A stretch of 64,000 bases of DNA. Origin: RH2-MAG17b sp050745265. Lineage in GTDB: Bacteria > Acidobacteriota > Terriglobia > UBA7540. Position 1 is the first letter of the stretch; every line of letters begins with the position of its first letter. Under the pieces are notes generated by a model. The model ran no database searches and had not been told where the DNA came from. It worked only from the letters and a program-made list of their open reading frames with translations. Of this stretch, positions 25,177 through 32,967 are shown one piece after another. Both the position numbers and the translations under genes were made by a program. The DNA is taken from NCBI GenBank assembly GCA_050745265.1, contig JBOGKE010000105.1:62001-126000 (forward strand), written 5' to 3'.

Positions 25177-28100
25177 CTAACGACCAATGGCTTCGCTGCA
25201 AAGGTGGGCGATGGCTGGGGCGAGGCGTTCGAGTTGAGCTTCGAGCCGGCGGAGCGCGGCGCCGGCGGCCGCGAGCTCTTGCCGGCGGCCCATCGACTCC
25301 AAGGCCAGCGCCGCCTCGACGGCCGCCGCAGAGCCAAAGTTGCTGATCGAGCCTTTGAGGGCGTGGGCCTCTTCCATAACGCGCCTGGCGTCTTCGGACG
25401 CGACCGCATCTTTCAAGCGCGCGAGAGCGGGCGGATACTCCTCGAGGAAAATGCCCGCGATCTCGCCGAGCAGCTCAGCGTCTCCGCCCACCTGCTCAAG
25501 CGCCTTTCCATAATCGAGCAGATCGTTGGTCCCGCTCACTTTCGATTTGTTCGCCATAGAACCCCTTTTCGTTACCTCGTCGACAGTTTCGAAGAGCTCG
25601 TCGACGCGCATGGGTTTTGGAACGTAGCCGTCCATTCCGGCGGCGAGGCACTTTTCCCGGTCGCCTTTCATGGCGTGAGCCGTCATAGCGATGATCGGAA
25701 CGTGCGTGCCGCTGCGCCGTTCCTTCTCGCGAATGCAGGCTGTGGCCTCAAAGCCATTCATGTCGGGCATCTGAACGTCCATCAGCACCAGATCGAAGGA
25801 CTGCTTGTCGAGCGCCGCCAGGGCTTCGCGTCCCGTCGCCGCTCGAACCACGGAGTGGCCGCGCCGCTCAAGGAGGGTGCCGGCCAGGGCCTGATTCACC
25901 GCGTTATCTTCGGCCAGCAGCACGCGCAGCGCCCGACGGCTCTCTCTCAGCGAGTGACGCGTGACCAGCGCGGGCGCGGGTTCGCGAGCCTGCGTGTTAC
26001 GGGTGATCAGCGCGAGCGTTTCGATTAACTCGGATTTCCGCACCGGCTTGGTCAGATACGCTGCGATCCCGAGCTCACGGCAGCGCTGCGCGTCGCCGCG
26101 ATAGCCGCACGAGGCGAGCATGACCACCGCCGCATCGCCGAGACCCGCTCCTTGCACAGTCTGCTTGGCCGCGTCAAAGCCGTTGGCTCCGGGCATCTGC
26201 TCATCCAGCAGAACGGCTCGATACGGGCGTCCGTTCTCGCCCGCTTCCTTGAACGCCCGGAGGGCGGCCGCGCCGCTCTCAGCGGTCTCGACCTGCATGC
26301 CGCACGAGCGGAGCATCTCTTCCAGGTGACGGCGGCTGGCGTGGTTGTCATCCACCACCAGCACGCGCAGCCCGCGCAACATCGCCGAGTCAACCTTGAG
26401 CAGGCCTTGAGCCTGAGAAGCTTCTTCGAGCCGCGCGGTGAAGTGAAACGTGCTGCCTTTTCCCAGCTCGCTCTCGAGCCAGATGCGCCCGCCCATCATC
26501 CGGACAAGCTGAGAGGCGATGGTGAGCCCCAGTCCCGTCCCTCCGAAGCGTCGCGTGCTCGAGCTATCGGCTTGAGCAAACGATTCGAAAATGACGTTCT
26601 GCTTGTCCGAGGGAATGCCGATTCCCGTATCGGTGACCTGGAAATGGACCAGCACTCCCCCGCTTTCGCTGCTGTCGGGTTCACCGCTTGCCGCCGTGTC
26701 GCGGCCGACCGTCAACACCACTTCGCCCCGATGGGTGAACTTAATCGCGTTGCCCAGAAGATTCAGCAGAACCTGGCGCACGCGTCCGGGATCGCCGGCG
26801 ACCATCTCAGGCAGCCCGGGGTGCACGTGACACACGAGCTCGAGTCCCTTTTCCCAAGCCTTTGAAGCCAGGCTCCGCGCCGCCTCTTCGGCGCAATCGC
26901 GCAGATTGAAATCGATACTCTCGAGCTCCATCTTCCCGGCTTCAATCTTCGAAAAATCCAGGATGTCGTTGATGATGGCCATCAGAGAGTCTGCCGAAAG
27001 CTTGACCATGCTCAGATACTCGCGCGGCTCGGGCTCGAGCTCCAGGCTTAGCAGAAGGTCGGTCATGCCGATGATGCCGTTCATTGGAGTTCGGATCTCG
27101 TGGCTCATGTTGGCGAGGAATTCGCTTTTGGCGCGGTTGGCGGTTTCGGCGGCTTCCTTGGCCCGAAGGAGCGCCGCCTCCGCCTCTTTGCGCACCGTGA
27201 TGTCCTGAACAACGGCCATGATGTAACGAAGCTCATCCCCGCCGCCCCGTACGACGGACATCGAGCTGTGAACCCACAACAGCGATCCGTCCTTCCGCAC
27301 ATAGCGTTTTTCGACCGACGGATGGCTCTCTTCGCCGCCGAGCAGCCTGGAGACGAGCGCGATGCAGCGGGGCACGTCGACAGGTTCCGTCACGTCGAGG
27401 ACCGTCACTTCCCGCAGCTCGGAGAGCGTATATCCGAGCATGTGCTGGTAGGTGGGGTTCGCTTCGATGATGCAGCCATTGAGATCCGTGAGCACAATCC
27501 CGACTCCCGAGCTTTCGAAAACGGCTCGCAGGCGGTTTTCGCGGTCCCTGAGCGCTTCTTCGGCCTTTCTTCGCTCCGTCACGTCCTGCGCGACCACGAG
27601 CACCGCATCCCTGCCGTTGAAGGCGAGACGGTGCGACGTGATCTCCGCCTCGATCCTGCGGCCGTCTTTCGTGCGGTGCTGCCAGACGCCGGAATGTTGA
27701 AGCGTGGGCCGATTCCGGCTGGCATTCTCGAGAAGCGCCGGCACATCTTCGGACGGGCGAATGTCCGTGGTTCTAAGGTTCAGAAATTCATCACGGGAAT
27801 AGCCGTAGTGCGCGGCGGCTGCGGCATTGACCTCAAGAAACTCGAGGCTGCTTGCGTCATAGACCCACATCGGCAAGGGATTTTTCGAGAAGAGAAAGCG
27901 GAACTTATCTTCGCTTTCGCGCTGCGCCTCTTCGGCTTGGCGCCGTTCGGCCCGCGTGCGCAGCGCGGTGATGCCGTAGGCGAGATTATCGGCGAGATCT
28001 TGCAGCAGGCGCAGGGCCGCTTCGTCAAATGCTACGGCGACGGGCGCATAAATATTCACCGAGCCGAAGGGCTGTCCCTCACGCATCAGGGGAAGCGCCA

Positions 28101-29319
28101 CCGATGAGGCGTAACCCCGCCGAAGCGCTTCGGCGCGCCAGCGCTCGATCGACGGCTCGTTCGCGATGTCCTGAACCACGCACACTCGGCCGGTGCGAAT
28201 GGCGGATCCGGTCGGTCCGCGCCCGCATTCCGACTCGTCCCAGCGCACGCCCAGGGCGCCGGTATAGCCATCTTCGAATCCCGCCCAACCCGCAGCTTCC
28301 ACGGTCTTGGCGGCGTCATTGCGTGCGTAACCTACCCACGCCATCCGGTAGTCTCCCGAGGCTATGATCGCCTGGCAGACCGAGGCAAGCAGTTGGGTTT
28401 CGGTCTCGGCTTCGAGCATCGCCTGCTTGCAATCGCCCAGCGTCTTCAGCACGCGGTTGGCGCGCTCGAGCGCCGCCTGGGTCTGCTTCCGTTCGGTGAT
28501 GTCGCGCGCGATCGCGTGAACGCCGGAGGTGCGGCCCTTTTCGAGCAGCGGCCGCGCGTTCACCTCGACCGCAATCCGGTGCCCGTCGCGGGCGATGATC
28601 TCAACTTCGAAAGATGCGGTCGAGCCGTCGCAGACCAGGGCGCGCAAAGCGCTCGCAACGCTTTCGAGCGGCTGAGGCGCGAGCATCTGCTGGACGCGCA
28701 TTTCGAGCGCGTCCGAACGGCTGTAACCGGTGATCTGTTCGCCTCGCTTGTTGAAGGAAGTAAGCCGCCCGGCAAGATCGGTGGTGACGACGACGTCGTG
28801 GGCGTTCTCGAACAGGTCGCGGTAGCGCTCTTCGAGGACGACTTCTCGCTGCAACCGCTCGAGGATGATCCCTGTCTGTGCGTGAACGCGGCGCCTCAAC
28901 TCAACGGCCCACGCCATGGCAATCAGCACGAAGCCGAGTAACAGTCCCGCCAGCCACAGCGCGTGCGCCGTGGTCCACCACGATCGCCGGCGGACCACGA
29001 CCGCATTCTCCACGGTCCGCCTCGCGATCGCCCTGCCCGCGCGCGCTTCTGCGCGCTTGAGGGTCGGAGCTGGCCCGGCGGAGGCGAGTGCGCCGTGACC
29101 AGCGGGCGCTCGGATTGATCCGAGGGTTGGGCGAACGCCAGCCGCCAAAATCAAGAGGACGATCAGGACCGCGAGGCAGGCGAGCCGCGGGACGCCGGTC
29201 AGGGACCACGCCGGCTCAATAGACCCTGTCAAAGGCGAGCAATCGGCTATAGATACAGATGACGTCCGTCTGGGCATGACCGCAATACCGTGGCGCCGGG
29301 TTAACAGGGCGTACCGCAC
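25177..29319 (-). CDS. Multi-PAS hybrid histidine kinase with two receivers and HPt
   Basis: 1380 residues. Two membrane segments (about 44-61 and 119-138); three PAS domains (about 166-280, 475-590, 600-720) with a GAF domain (about 300-450) between the first and second; phosphoacceptor H near 738 in NMSHEIRTPMNGIIGM; ATPase with DTGIGIP; receiver 1 with Asp near 1038 (VLLDEQMPG); receiver 2 with Asp near 1178 (LMDVQMPDMNG); HPt with His near 1318 (AHALKGSISNFG). It has a full His-Asp-His-Asp phosphorelay in one chain and no output domain, so a separate regulator is expected. Converges on the TolC-type gene. Confidence 0.93.
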   Translation of the reverse strand: MRYALLTRRHGIAVMPRRTSSVSIADCSPLTGSIEPAWSLTGVPRLACLAVLIVLLILAAGVRPTLGSIRAPAGHGALASAGPAPTLKRAEARAGRAIARRTVENAVVVRRRSWWTTAHALWLAGLLLGFVLIAMAWAVELRRRVHAQTGIILERLQREVVLEERYRDLFENAHDVVVTTDLAGRLTSFNKRGEQITGYSRSDALEMRVQQMLAPQPLESVASALRALVCDGSTASFEVEIIARDGHRIAVEVNARPLLEKGRTSGVHAIARDITERKQTQAALERANRVLKTLGDCKQAMLEAETETQLLASVCQAIIASGDYRMAWVGYARNDAAKTVEAAGWAGFEDGYTGALGVRWDESECGRGPTGSAIRTGRVCVVQDIANEPSIERWRAEALRRGYASSVALPLMREGQPFGSVNIYAPVAVAFDEAALRLLQDLADNLAYGITALRTRAERRQAEEAQRESEDKFRFLFSKNPLPMWVYDASSLEFLEVNAAAAAHYGYSRDEFLNLRTTDIRPSEDVPALLENASRNRPTLQHSGVWQHRTKDGRRIEAEITSHRLAFNGRDAVLVVAQDVTERRKAEEALRDRENRLRAVFESSGVGIVLTDLNGCIIEANPTYQHMLGYTLSELREVTVLDVTEPVDVPRCIALVSRLLGGEESHPSVEKRYVRKDGSLLWVHSSMSVVRGGGDELRYIMAVVQDITVRKEAEAALLRAKEAAETANRAKSEFLANMSHEIRTPMNGIIGMTDLLLSLELEPEPREYLSMVKLSADSLMAIINDILDFSKIEAGKMELESIDFNLRDCAEEAARSLASKAWEKGLELVCHVHPGLPEMVAGDPGRVRQVLLNLLGNAIKFTHRGEVVLTVGRDTAASGEPDSSESGGVLVHFQVTDTGIGIPSDKQNVIFESFAQADSSSTRRFGGTGLGLTIASQLVRMMGGRIWLESELGKGSTFHFTARLEEASQAQGLLKVDSAMLRGLRVLVVDDNHASRRHLEEMLRSCGMQVETAESGAAALRAFKEAGENGRPYRAVLLDEQMPGANGFDAAKQTVQGAGLGDAAVVMLASCGYRGDAQRCRELGIAAYLTKPVRKSELIETLALITRNTQAREPAPALVTRHSLRESRRALRVLLAEDNAVNQALAGTLLERRGHSVVRAATGREALAALDKQSFDLVLMDVQMPDMNGFEATACIREKERRSGTHVPIIAMTAHAMKGDREKCLAAGMDGYVPKPMRVDELFETVDEVTKRGSMANKSKVSGTNDLLDYGKALEQVGGDAELLGEIAGIFLEEYPPALARLKDAVASEDARRVMEEAHALKGSISNFGSAAAVEAALALESMGRRQELAAAGAALRRLEAQLERLAPAIAHLCSEAIGR

Positions 29320-29441
29320 CCTCCCTTTTGTCTTATCGGCTACCGTAAGTCTTTCTTGAGCCGCCGGTTCAGGAGAAGAGGGGGCGGAGGTTGATGGCGG
29401 GGAAATTACTGAGGATTACAAATCATAGTGACCGCGTTGCT

Positions 29442-29466
29442 GTAGCGCCGGTGTCCTCACCGGCGT
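29442..29466. repeat. R3 left-end fragment
   Basis: GTAGCGCCGGTGTCCTCACCGGCG: the R3 left end followed by its hairpin (GCCGGTG/CACCGGC). The right end (GGCGCTAC) is not found nearby. Confidence 0.55.
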
Positions 29467-29535
29467 TTCGGCGCTGGGCGGCCCTGCCGATGCTCCGAAG
29501 CGCGCATGGCGTCGGACGGAAGCATGAACGAGGGC

Positions 29536-30531
29536 TCAGGCGGTCCGGCGCCGCCTCGGGCGCCGTCCGAAAGACCGACGTTGCGCGGCGAGATCGAGAA
29601 GCAACTCAGCCAATCTCGCCGGATCATGCCGCGCCACCCGGTCTTTCGCCAGAAGGTCCGCCTGAATCGGCTTGACGCCGAGCGCCTCGATCCGCTCCAG
29701 GTCATTCACTACGGGCTCGGCACGCTTCGAAGCGTAGCGCCTCCGCACGGCTGGCGAAAACCTGGTGCTTGAGAGCACAAACCCGTCAAAAAGCTTTCGC
29801 CCCGCGTGGTCGTGGAGGGCGGCCAAGTGCTCGGCAGCGGTATAACGCCGAGTCTCGCCCGGCTGCGTCATCAAGTTGCCGATGTACAGCTTCAGCGCGC
29901 GGGATCGGGCGATCTCTTCCGGAACGCCCTGCACCAGCAGATTGGGGATGAGCGAAGTATAGAGCGATCCCGGTCCCATAGTGATCAGATCGGCGGCGTG
30001 GATGGCGCTGAGCGCTTCGGGCAGCGGCGCACAGCCGCCTGGAACGATAAACAGTTGCTTGATCGGCACACTGGTCTTGGTGATCCGCGACTCGCCATAG
30101 ATCGTGCGCCCGTCCACCAGCTTCGCCTTCAGGTGAATGTCGGCGAGGGTGGCGGGGAAAATGTTTCCTTCCACCGAAAGAATTTCGCTCGAAAGCCGCA
30201 CGGCTTTGGCGAAGTCGCCTGTGAGATGAGTGAGCGCGGTGAGAAAGAGGTTGCCGAAATTGTGCCCGCGAAGTCCCAGGCCCGACTTGAAGCGGTAACT
30301 GAACAGCTTCGCGAACAGCGTTTCATCGCCGGCAAGAGCGACCAGGCAGTTGCGGATGTCGCCCGGAGGCAGCATCCGGAAATCGCGCCGCAGCCGGCCC
30401 GAGCTGCCTCCCTCGTCGGTGACGGTGACAATCGCCGTGATCGAGCCGATTTCGCCGCTCGAGGCGTGCCGTTTCAAGCCCCGCAGTAGCGTCGCGAGGC
30501 CGGTGCCTCCGCCAATAGCAACAACGTTCAT
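29536..30531 (-). CDS. yvcK: YvcK/CofD-like gluconeogenesis factor
   Basis: 331-residue YvcK-family protein, 2-phospho-L-lactate-transferase fold, binding UDP-sugars and involved in carbon metabolism and cell-wall homeostasis. N-terminal MNVVAIGGGTGLATLLRGLK is the nucleotide-binding signature; VTDEGGSSGRLRRDFRMLPPGDIRNCLVAL and LITMGPGSLYTSLIPNLLV are the other family blocks. The usual neighbours rapZ and whiA are not in the window. Confidence 0.92.
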   Translation of the reverse strand: MNVVAIGGGTGLATLLRGLKRHASSGEIGSITAIVTVTDEGGSSGRLRRDFRMLPPGDIRNCLVALAGDETLFAKLFSYRFKSGLGLRGHNFGNLFLTALTHLTGDFAKAVRLSSEILSVEGNIFPATLADIHLKAKLVDGRTIYGESRITKTSVPIKQLFIVPGGCAPLPEALSAIHAADLITMGPGSLYTSLIPNLLVQGVPEEIARSRALKLYIGNLMTQPGETRRYTAAEHLAALHDHAGRKLFDGFVLSSTRFSPAVRRRYASKRAEPVVNDLERIEALGVKPIQADLLAKDRVARHDPARLAELLLDLAAQRRSFGRRPRRRRTA

Positions 30532-30743
30532 CTGAAAATGAGCCTTGGGAGCGGACCGGACGAGGCCGAATCGGCCTTCTGAATCAATCCTGCATCATTT
30601 CTCTTCCGTCGCGTAGCGCCAGCCCCTTGACCGTGCCCGCCTCCGGCGGCGCCGGCGAATTACCGCTGGGCGCTTGCATCCGAGAACCGATCCGCCATCG
30701 CGCGTCTCTACATACTAGCACCGGGCGCCTTTCAGCGGCCCTG

Positions 30744-31556
30744 TTACCTGGTGGCGCTCCCGGAGGGTGCTTCTTCGGGTTTTTTGGCCGCGGCAGGGGC
30801 GATGGGCCGGTACTGATCAATGAGGATCAGAACAAGCAGCAGGATGAACGGCAGAGCCAGCGCGGTGCTTTGCCACTCCCGCCGCATCAGCGCTCCGGAA
30901 ACGGCGCCGGCGATGTAGCCGGTCCATAACTCAGCCATCAGCGCGGATTCCCTCAACGACTTTTGGCGCGATGAAACCCGGGCGACCAGGTATTTCCGGT
31001 GTCGCGAGCGCCCGCGTGTTCTGTCGTAAAACCACGTCAGAAATTCTGCGATTCCATCGGCAAACTTGGCGAGGGTTCCAGTGACAAACGTGGTGTACAG
31101 CGTCAGGCCTCCCGCGTGGTTCAGCGTGGAGGTCTGCAGGCCCATGGCGGTGGTAAGCAGCGTCACGAGAAATAGTACGAACACCAGCGGCCCGGCCTTC
31201 AGGCCGCCCGCTCCCACCAGCCGAGGCGTGAGGAGTATGAAGGCGCCGAGCAGGGCCGCCTCGAGTCCGAGTGTGACCGATGAAATCGAGCGCACTTGCC
31301 GGCGCGCGCCCGCCGTATTGATCAAAGAGCATAAGATGAGCCCGCCGATGAACCCCACAATGGGCCAGCCCTTCTCGGCGACGCGCGCCCAGTTGAGTTG
31401 TGAGAGGGAGATGCCCAGGGCGACGCTGTTGCCGCTCATATGAGCTGTGTAGATGTTGAGCAGGACCAGGTAGCCGACCGCATCGACAAATCCGGCGTTC
31501 CAGGTGAGCGCGATGGCAAGCCAGCCTTTGACCTTTGCGGGGACGGGGCGGGGCAC
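30744..31556 (-). CDS. DUF1275 (YoaK-type) membrane protein
   Basis: About 270 residues from GTG 31556. Six membrane segments are visible, starting with GWLAIALTWNAGFVDAVGYLVLL, and the family motif TAHMSGNSVALG follows. QTSTLNHAGGLTLYTTFVTGTL is the conserved mid segment. The frame is open to an ATG at 31721, but the extra 55 residues are Arg-rich and overlap another small frame, so the shorter start is preferred. Function of DUF1275 is unknown; members are proposed to be transporters. Confidence 0.82.
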   Translation of the reverse strand: MPRPVPAKVKGWLAIALTWNAGFVDAVGYLVLLNIYTAHMSGNSVALGISLSQLNWARVAEKGWPIVGFIGGLILCSLINTAGARRQVRSISSVTLGLEAALLGAFILLTPRLVGAGGLKAGPLVFVLFLVTLLTTAMGLQTSTLNHAGGLTLYTTFVTGTLAKFADGIAEFLTWFYDRTRGRSRHRKYLVARVSSRQKSLRESALMAELWTGYIAGAVSGALMRREWQSTALALPFILLLVLILIDQYRPIAPAAAKKPEEAPSGSATR

Positions 31557-31566
31557 CGGGGCTGCC

Positions 31567-31731
31567 TCACTTCGGAAACCGGTTCTTCCGATACCAGAGG
31601 CCCGCCAGCAGGAGCACGCCTGCGGTAAAAGGCGGCGAGCTCGGCGCCGGTTGGGCCTCCGTGATCCGTTGGATGTAGCGGCGTTCGGGGTACTTCGACT
31701 CCGGACCGCCGGGACCCTCACGCAGCGCCAT
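31567..31731 (-). CDS. Possible small single-span protein
   Basis: 54 residues starting at an internal ATG. Soluble N-terminal part ending RYIQRITEAQPAPSSPP, one membrane span (FTAGVLLLAGLWY) and a basic tail RKNRFPK, a layout reminiscent of C-terminal sorting tails such as PEP-CTERM but without a clear PEP motif. It stops 10 bases before the DUF1275 start on the same strand. It may be a real small gene or the remnant of a longer one. Confidence 0.35.
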   Translation of the reverse strand: MALREGPGGPESKYPERRYIQRITEAQPAPSSPPFTAGVLLLAGLWYRKNRFPK

Positions 31732-31837
31732 CTGCAGTGCCTCGGCGAGGGGCTCCTGCAGCCGAAGCCTAGACGACACGCGGTAGAACCATAATAAGTG
31801 ATGTGCAGCGGCGAGGGATGTGGTGCAAGATTTTTGG

Positions 31838-31974
31838 CGCATCGTGGCGCTGATGCCGGCCGCTGGGTCGAGCCGGAGGACTTGCAAGGCGCGATCGTCT
31901 TCCTTGCTTCGTCATCTTCCGATTACGTCAACGGTACGATTCTCACCGTGGACGGCGGCTGGATAGGCCGCTGA
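31838..31974 (+). pseudogene. C-terminal remnant of a KduD-like SDR dehydrogenase
   Basis: In frame to TGA 31972 the sequence encodes WVEPEDLQGAIVFLASSSSD then YVNGTILTVDGGWIGR, the exact C-terminal signature of KduD/gluconate 5-dehydrogenase-type SDRs (usually GRWGEPEDL...VDGGW). Upstream of the Trp the frame decays: the sequence resembling the expected KILxRIPAGRW is present only with indels. The Rossmann N-terminus is absent. Fits the KDG pathway genes at 2147-4029 as a lost pathway member. Confidence 0.75.
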
Positions 31975-32118
31975 GCCGCGCCGACGCGATCCTTTAGGTG
32001 AGACAAATGCTACAGATGAGCCTTACGAGACACGGGACGGCTCCGGGCCTGCCGCCACGTTCCCGCCGTTTTCGATTGGCTGCGGGTTTTTGAGCAAAAG
32101 CCCACGGTCAAGAGCGCT

Positions 32119-32549
32119 CTAAGGGTGGCTACGCTCCGCTTCTTCTGTTGATTCTAAAGACTTGCTAGGCTTCGTTCCGTCAGTTTTTGCGTAGCGCGGA
32201 GCTGCGCAGTTCAGGTCCGCGGCTGTTTCGAGGGCAGACAAAAACCGCGGACCGCAAGACCGGCGGTCAGAGACCGCCGCGACAGCGCGGCGGGCGCGGT
32301 GTTCGAGGCGCAGCAGCAAGCGGACCTTGGCATTGATCTGCCGGTCGAGCCGCTCCAGGCGCGACACGCGCTGCTGCCATTCTTCGCGGCGGCCTCGCGG
32401 ATGTGGCTCTCGGTGGCGAAGGCGCCGTACTGGAAACTATTGAAGGCGGCGCGCTGCTTGCCTTCTTCGGTCTTGGGCCCGGTGGATTTCCTGGCGGCGG
32501 CTTGGTTGGCGGCGCGGCGTTTGGCGGTGATGGTGCGTTGATCGGACAT
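32119..32549 (-). pseudogene. Disrupted STGPKT-type small protein
   Basis: N-terminus MSDQRTITAKRRAANQAAAR, then STGPKTEEGKQRAAFNSFQYGAFA, matches a widespread uncharacterised family whose members read NAxxSTGPKT-EGK...NAxxHG. A frame change follows SHIREAA: the homologous helix continues in another frame as VSRLERLDRQINAKVRLLLR. After about RRAVAAVSDRRS the sequence is no longer protein-like: an R5 repeat lies at 32191-32222 and encodes the tail. So the gene has both an indel and a repeat-derived end. Confidence 0.65.
32191..32222. repeat. R5 short palindrome, copy 1
   Basis: GTAGCGCGGAGCTGCGCAGT followed by TCAGGTCCGCGG; arms CGCGGA-CTG / CAGGTCCGCG pair. Nearly the same text occurs at 32834-32864. 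It forms the end of the disrupted small gene here. Confidence 0.65.
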
Positions 32550-32673
32550 GGTTACACCCCCTGAAACAATTAAAGAAGAAGATTCCCGTACCTCGCGCCG
32601 AGCATAGCAGAGGGGGATGAGAAGCTGGAGACAGGTGAGACGAATGAGACAGGATGATGGAGGATTTCAGGGG

Positions 32674-32833
32674 GTAGCGCCGCACGGCCGTACAGCCGCA
32701 ACCCAATCGCGTGTCATTCCGAGGAGCGAAGCGACGAGGAATCTCGCCTTGCTCTGATTCCCGGAGCCGGCAGAGCGAGATTCCTCGCTTTGCTCGGAAC
32801 GACAGACTCCAAGTACTCTTGCCAGAAAAAGGG
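32674..32833 (+). repeat. R1 element, copy B
   Basis: Begins GTAGCGCCGCACGGCCGTAC and continues CCGCAACCCAATCGCGTGTC into the core ATTCCGAGGAGCGAAGCGAC. The returning arm is CGAGATTCCTCGCTTTGCTC, followed by GGAACGACAGACTCCAAGTA and a CTTGCCAGAAAAAGG end. Both flanks match copies A and C. Confidence 0.85.
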
Positions 32834-32864
32834 GTAGCGCGGACCTGCGTGGTTCAAGTCCGTG
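32834..32864. repeat. R5 short palindrome, copy 2
   Basis: GTAGCGCGGACCTGCGTGGT followed by TCAAGTCCGTG; arms CGGACCTG / CAAGTCCG. It abuts R1 on the left and R2 on the right with no spacer. Confidence 0.65.
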
Positions 32865-32946
32865 GGTGGCGCATACATCGCGCATTGTGCGATGTGTGCG
32901 GACTGTGCATCGCAGACATTGCAAAAACCGCGATGTCTGCGCCACC
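32865..32946. repeat. R2 palindromic element, copy 1
   Basis: 82 bp from GGTGGCGCATACATCGCG to CGCGATGTCTGCGCCACC, with an inner stretch TGCGATGTGTGCGG. The second copy at 58978-59061 has the same ends, same internal GCAAAA and same orientation. Lies 21 bases beyond the glgX stop. Confidence 0.8.
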
Positions 32947-32967
32947 CCGCTACTTGCTTAGGGTCAG

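Larger units (their letters stand above)
32550..32967 (+). other. Stacked-repeat intergenic region
   Basis: 418 bases with no gene. Positions 32674-32946 are three different palindromic elements placed end to end (R1, R5, R2). The left 120 bases hold purine-rich sequence with GAGACAGGTGAGACGAATGAGACAG-like text cut into short repeats, and nothing else recognised. Confidence 0.65.

Noticed and set aside
25940..25985. GAGTGACGCGTGACCAG in the hybrid kinase, like the GTGACGAGTGATGA repeat
   Set aside because: It encodes VTRHSLRESRR, a linker seen before receiver domains in many hybrid kinases, so it is protein sequence and not the intergenic repeat.
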